Shown here: piece by piece, positions 6,207 through 8,816 of the stretch | Layout of the letters: every line of letters starts with the position of its first letter | How positions within the stretch are numbered: position 1 is the stretch's first letter | Source: an uncultured Propionibacteriaceae bacterium | GTDB taxonomy: Bacteria; Actinomycetota; Actinomycetes; Propionibacteriales; Propionibacteriaceae | NCBI GenBank assembly: GCA_938046585.1 | Contig: CALIWR010000031.1 | Coordinates: 1-8,816 of the forward strand | Direction of reading: 5' to 3' | Length of the DNA stretch: 8,816 nt | Made by a program: the position numbers and the translations under genes | The notes under the pieces: model-generated | What the model was told of the DNA's origin: nothing | The model's database searches: none | Seen by the model: only the letters and a program-made list of their open reading frames with translations

Positions 6207-6851
6207 TTACGGGTTTTCTCGCGGTGGGGCAGGAAGACCGGGGTGAGCGCAGCGGCCAGCCTTCGCGCAGGCGAGGGCAGCCAGGCACTGCGTGGGGCTG
6301 AGTGGTTCAAAACCGGCGGCCAGGTGCCGGCGGCGCATCACCGGCTCCGCCCGGTACAGGTCAGCCCAGCGTCGCAGCAGCATCGGCCATGGTTTCCGGC
6401 CGGTCCGCAGGTCACGCCGGGCCCGGAACCAGAGGTTCACTAGGCGTGGCCGGTCCAGCCAGATCCCGCGTACCTCAAGGCCTGCGGCGCGGGCCGGTTC
6501 TAGCAGTTCCACCGCGAAGATCCCCTCGGCTACCACCACCGCTTGCTCGCCCGCGATAGTGGCCAGGGTGATGGTCTGGCTGCCGAGGCGTCGGCTCTGG
6601 CCGATGTCGTACGAGGGGACCGTGGCAGCGCCGGTACTCACCAGGTCCCGTAACGCCGCCAGGGCGGCCGCGCCGTCCCAGGTGTCGGGGTGGTCCCAGT
6701 CGATCCCGTACGCCAGCCGGGGCAGGCCCGGTGCGTCGTGGTCGCGGTAGAAGTCGTCGAGCCGGAACCGGGTGGCTCCTGAAAGCCGGGCCACACGGGA
6801 TTTGCCGCTGCCGGAGGGCCCGGCCAGCAGGACCACCCGCGCCAGGGTCAT
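6207..6851 (-). CDS. P-loop NTPase, uridine-kinase-like
   Basis: A 214-residue soluble protein resembling uridine kinase and related nucleoside or pantothenate-type kinases. It has a Walker A loop, GPSGSGKS (11-18), right after the first strand (VVLLA). An acidic LDDFYRD segment follows (31-37), matching the LDDFY element that uridine kinases use near the nucleoside. YGIDWDHPDTWD (49-59) matches the usual 'NFDHPDAFD' element. VVVAEGIFAVE (105-115) matches the 'xxEGI' strand. The Arg-rich DRPRLVNLWFRARRD (133-147) probably forms the lid. Length is close to uridine kinases (about 205-215). The substrate is not proven; actinobacterial proteins of this type are often annotated only as ATP-binding. 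The start ATG overlaps the stop of the phospho-sugar mutase gene by 4 bp (ATGA), indicating translational coupling. The C-terminal 20 residues (two Cys, several Pro) look poorly conserved. Confidence 0.85.
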   Translation of the reverse strand: MTLARVVLLAGPSGSGKSRVARLSGATRFRLDDFYRDHDAPGLPRLAYGIDWDHPDTWDGAAALAALRDLVSTGAATVPSYDIGQSRRLGSQTITLATIAGEQAVVVAEGIFAVELLEPARAAGLEVRGIWLDRPRLVNLWFRARRDLRTGRKPWPMLLRRWADLYRAEPVMRRRHLAAGFEPLSPTQCLAALACAKAGRCAHPGLPAPPRENP

Positions 6852-8485
6852 AGCCCGAGCGCGCCCGCCATCTCGTCGCGCAGCCGGCCCAGCCGTTCGG
6901 CGTGCTCGGCCCGGGCCGACGTCACCTGTTGTGACTGTTCAGCGGGGGAGCGGACCTCCAGGTAGCACTTGAGTTTAGGTTCGGTCCCGGACGGGCGGAC
7001 CACTACCCGCAGGCTGTGGCCGCTGAGCCGGACCCCGTCGGTCGGCGGCAGTTCACCGCCGGCGGCCAGGTCCTCTACCTGGACTGGTTCTCCCAGCAGG
7101 TGGCTTGGTGGCTGGGCCCGTAGCCGGGCCATGGCGTCGCTGATCAGGGACAGATCAGCCACCCGTACCGACAGCTGGGAGGTGGAGTGCAGGCCGTGTT
7201 CGCGGGCGATCTGGTCTAGCCGGTCCGCCAACGTCTGGCCTTGCGCCTTCAGTTCCGCGGTCAGCCGCAGCAGCCGCAGCGCCGCGGTGATCCCGTCCTT
7301 GTCGGGTACGGCGGCCGGGTCGGTGCAGTAGCCGATCGCTTCCTCGTAGCCGAAGGCCAGCCCCGGCACCCGCCCGATCCATTTGAAGCCGGTCAGGGTG
7401 GTCTGGAATGGCTGCCCGGCCCGGGCCGCTACTTTCTCCAGCAGCGACGACGAGACGATCGAGCAGGCGTACACCCCCTGCGCGCCGCGGCGTACTGCGT
7501 CGTCGGCGAGTAGCGCGCCGAGTTCGTCGCCGGTCAGCATCCGCCATTGCCCGTCGATTACCGCAGCCGCAGCGCAACGGTCGGCGTCGGGGTCGTTGGC
7601 GATCACCACATCCACCTGGTGTTCGCGGGCCAGGTCCAGGGCCAGGTCGATCGCGCCCGGCTCCTCCGGGTTCGGGAAGGCAACGGTCGGGAAGTCCGGG
7701 TCCGGGTCGTGCTGGGCGGCGACCAGGTACGGCTCCGGGAAGCCGGCCTGGCTGGCGGCGGCCTCTAGCACCCGGGCGCCGACCCCGTGCATCGCGGTGT
7801 ACACCCAGTTCACCTGCCGCGGGCCGGGGCTGAGCAGCGAGTTGGCTCGCGCCAGGTACGCGGCCACTAGGTCCGGGCCGACCAGGGTGTGGCGGGTGGC
7901 CCGGGGCAGTGTCCCGGCTGGCTGCTGGGCGATTTCACGGATCAGCTGGGCGATCTCGGTGTCGACCGGGCTGATGATCTGGGAGCCGTCACCCAGGTAC
8001 ACCTTGTAGCCGTTGTCCTGGGGCGGGTTGTGGGAGGCGGTTACTACGATCCCGGCCACGCACTGGTAGTGGCCGATCCCGTACGCCACTACCGGGGTCG
8101 GGACCGGCTGGTCGGCCAGCAGCACCTCGAAGCCCTGCGCGGCGAGGATGTCGGCGCTGTCGCGGGCGAAGTCGGCGGATTTGTGGCGGGCGTCGTAGCC
8201 GATGATCACCCGGCCGCCCTGGTGGCCGTGCTGCGACAGCCAGCGTCCGAATCCGGCGGCGGCCTGGGACACCACAACCCGGTTCATCCGGGCCGGTCCG
8301 GGGCCAAGCGGCCCGCGTAGCCCGGCGGTCCCGAACTCCAACGGCCCGGCGAAGGCCGATTCCAGTTCGGTCCGGGCTGATTCGTCACCGGCCTCGGCCT
8401 GTTCCAGTAGCCGGTCCACCTGGGCCACCGTGTCCGGGTCCACGTCGTGCTCTCGCCACGCCTGCGCCTGCGCCAGGTACGGCAT
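6848..8485 (-). CDS. phospho-sugar mutase (phosphoglucomutase/phosphomannomutase, PgcA/PmmB-like)
   Basis: A 545-residue cytoplasmic enzyme of the alpha-D-phosphohexomutase superfamily, which moves phosphate between C1 and C6 (or C1 and C5 of pentoses) through a phosphoserine. All four functional sites are present: the N-terminal FGTAGLRG (51-58); the active-site loop TASHNPPQDNGYK (149-161) with catalytic Ser151; the metal-binding loop DPDADR (298-303); the sugar-binding GYEEAIGY (379-386); and the phosphate-binding RPSGTEPKLK (497-506). Length and the FGTAGLRG/GYEEAIGY forms place it with the longer PgcA, PGM2 and mycobacterial PmmB type, not the short GlmM or AlgC type. This subgroup includes glucose-1-phosphate, mannose-1-phosphate and phosphopentose mutases, so substrate is open. 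It is the first gene of a minus-strand pair with the kinase-like gene. The ATG at 8485 is supported by a strong ribosome binding site. Confidence 0.95.
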   Translation of the reverse strand: MPYLAQAQAWREHDVDPDTVAQVDRLLEQAEAGDESARTELESAFAGPLEFGTAGLRGPLGPGPARMNRVVVSQAAAGFGRWLSQHGHQGGRVIIGYDARHKSADFARDSADILAAQGFEVLLADQPVPTPVVAYGIGHYQCVAGIVVTASHNPPQDNGYKVYLGDGSQIISPVDTEIAQLIREIAQQPAGTLPRATRHTLVGPDLVAAYLARANSLLSPGPRQVNWVYTAMHGVGARVLEAAASQAGFPEPYLVAAQHDPDPDFPTVAFPNPEEPGAIDLALDLAREHQVDVVIANDPDADRCAAAAVIDGQWRMLTGDELGALLADDAVRRGAQGVYACSIVSSSLLEKVAARAGQPFQTTLTGFKWIGRVPGLAFGYEEAIGYCTDPAAVPDKDGITAALRLLRLTAELKAQGQTLADRLDQIAREHGLHSTSQLSVRVADLSLISDAMARLRAQPPSHLLGEPVQVEDLAAGGELPPTDGVRLSGHSLRVVVRPSGTEPKLKCYLEVRSPAEQSQQVTSARAEHAERLGRLRDEMAGALGL

Positions 8486-8490
8486 TGCTG

Positions 8491-8498
8491 CCCCCTTT
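8491..8498 (-). promoter_or_regulatory. ribosome binding site of the phospho-sugar mutase gene
   Basis: On the minus strand AAAGGGGG lies five bases (CAGCA) before ATG 8485. It is a good purine-rich match and fixes the start. Confidence 0.75.
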
Positions 8499-8514
8499 CG
8501 TGTATGCCGCCGGC

Positions 8515-8520
8515 ACGATA
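8515..8520 (-). promoter_or_regulatory. -10-like box TATCGT for the mutase/kinase unit
   Basis: TATCGT on the minus strand fits TANNNT and would start a leader of about 22 bases carrying the ribosome binding site. No convincing -35 is seen 16-18 bases upstream; that position is next to the 8533-8549 hairpin. Confidence 0.3.
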
Positions 8521-8532
8521 TCTCACCTGGGC

Positions 8533-8549
8533 CAGGCCGCGTTGGCCTG
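8533..8549. terminator. hairpin CAGGCC-GCGTT-GGCCTG upstream of the mutase gene
   Basis: A perfect 6-bp GC-rich stem with a 5-base loop. It lies between the remnant ORFs and the presumed mutase promoter on the minus strand. It could terminate transcription entering from the right, or act as an operator near the -35 position. There is no T-run in either direction. Confidence 0.35.
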
Positions 8550-8603
8550 TTCTGTGCCGGGTGCTGGCGTGGTTCAGGTGGTGTGGCCGGCCACTGGCCC
8601 CGG

Positions 8604-8702
8604 CTAGGATTCGGGAACGGATTCGGGTGGGGTTGGGTGTAGGCCTAGGACGCACGGGCCGGCCAGCAGCGTCTTGAGGGTGATGATCATCTCGTTGCTC
8701 AT
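8604..8702 (-). CDS. tiny ORF (32 aa), possible N-terminal remnant of a broken gene
   Basis: ATG at 8702 opens a 32-codon frame beginning MSNEMIITLKTL and ending at TAG 8606-8604. The first dozen residues look like a genuine protein N-terminus; the rest (Pro-, Gly- and Ser-rich) looks like read-through into unrelated DNA. Its start overlaps the stop of the preceding 16-codon ORF by ATGA. A 'LKTL' beginning is reminiscent of IS21-type IstB helper ATPases, which normally follow IstA with a short overlap, but twelve residues are too few to prove this. It may be a decayed gene rather than a working one. Confidence 0.25.
   Translation of the reverse strand: MSNEMIITLKTLLAGPCVLGLHPTPPESVPES
8607..8627. 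repeat. direct repeat GGATTCGGG x2
   Basis: GGATTCGGG at 8607-8615 and again at 8619-8627, separated by AAC (12-bp period). It lies where the 32-codon remnant ORF ends. It may be a regulator or mobile-element end site, or chance. Confidence 0.6.
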
Positions 8703-8745
8703 GGCATGTCCTGGGTCTGGGCTGGTGTCGTGGTAGTGAGCGGTG

Positions 8746-8816
8746 TCATGGTTCTCTGGCGACGGCGAGGCGTTTGGCGGCTATCAGGTTGAGGACTTTG
8801 TTTGCGGTGTCGGAGG
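8746..8816 (-). CDS. C-terminal end of an unidentified gene running off the right edge (partial)
   Basis: On the minus strand, a frame open from the window edge reads SDTANKVLNLIAAKRLAVAREP and stops at TGA 8748-8746 (22 residues visible). The codons are natural for this genome (AAC, GTC, CTC, GCC, CGC), and the amphipathic VLNLIAAKRLAVA helix looks like a real C-terminus. The stop overlaps an ATG (ATGA, 8749-8746) that opens a 16-codon ORF, MTPLTTTTPAQTQDMP, whose own stop overlaps the next ATG at 8702. This chained arrangement recalls an istA/istB-type pair of an insertion sequence, but the visible part is too short to name the family. Confidence 0.45.
   Translation of the reverse strand, partial: SDTANKVLNLIAAKRLAVAREP

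Noticed and set aside
5819..6310. Minus-strand frame crossing the intergenic island, with a protein-like stretch beginning MIPAYFDDL near 6121
   Set aside because: Only about 30 residues look plausible; the rest is a shadow of the protease gene, and no ribosome binding site precedes the ATG.
8202..8642. Plus-strand open frame across the mutase promoter region
   Set aside because: It overlaps the mutase N-terminus antisense and has no motif or ribosome binding site.

Overview
The window is high-GC DNA (roughly two thirds G+C by eye) with GTG/ATG starts, strong third-position GC and TANNNT-type -10 boxes. The metG and phospho-sugar mutase protein sequences look actinomycetal. A high-GC Actinomycetota chromosome is the best reading; a Propionibacteriales-like host is possible, but the genus cannot be fixed from the sequence alone.

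Layout. (1) The left edge (1-86) carries three perfect copies of an 18-bp repeat, which in one frame read as a Ser-Pro-Gly-Asp tail ending at TAA 84-86; this may be the C-terminus of a gene entering from the left. (2) 161-3014 (+) is a two-gene unit: a DHA2-type MFS exporter overlapping by 8 bp a Tat-exported, lipobox-containing protein that looks like a beta-propeller. (3) 3070-4851 (+) is metG, methionyl-tRNA synthetase, with a -10-like box placed so that its mRNA could be leaderless. (4) 4936-6045 (+) is a CPBP (CAAX/Abi) membrane protease. (5) 6046-6206 separates converging genes and holds an AT-richer island with overlapping inverted repeats. (6) 8485-6207 (-) is a two-gene unit: a phospho-sugar mutase whose stop codon overlaps (ATGA) the start of a P-loop, uridine-kinase-like protein. 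(7) 8486-8816 holds the promoter region of that unit, a hairpin, a short direct repeat, and at the right edge the C-terminal end of a minus-strand gene followed by two tiny ATGA-linked ORFs that look like remnants.

How the genes may work together. The mutase/kinase pair fits sugar-phosphate and nucleoside salvage. The exporter and lipoprotein are translationally linked, so the lipoprotein may act outside the membrane with the exporter, but its function is unknown. MetG is housekeeping. The CPBP protease is of unknown target. Most of the window is ordinary core genome. I see no convincing new multi-gene system; the exporter-propeller pair, the repeat tail and the remnant region at the right edge are the parts most worth checking.
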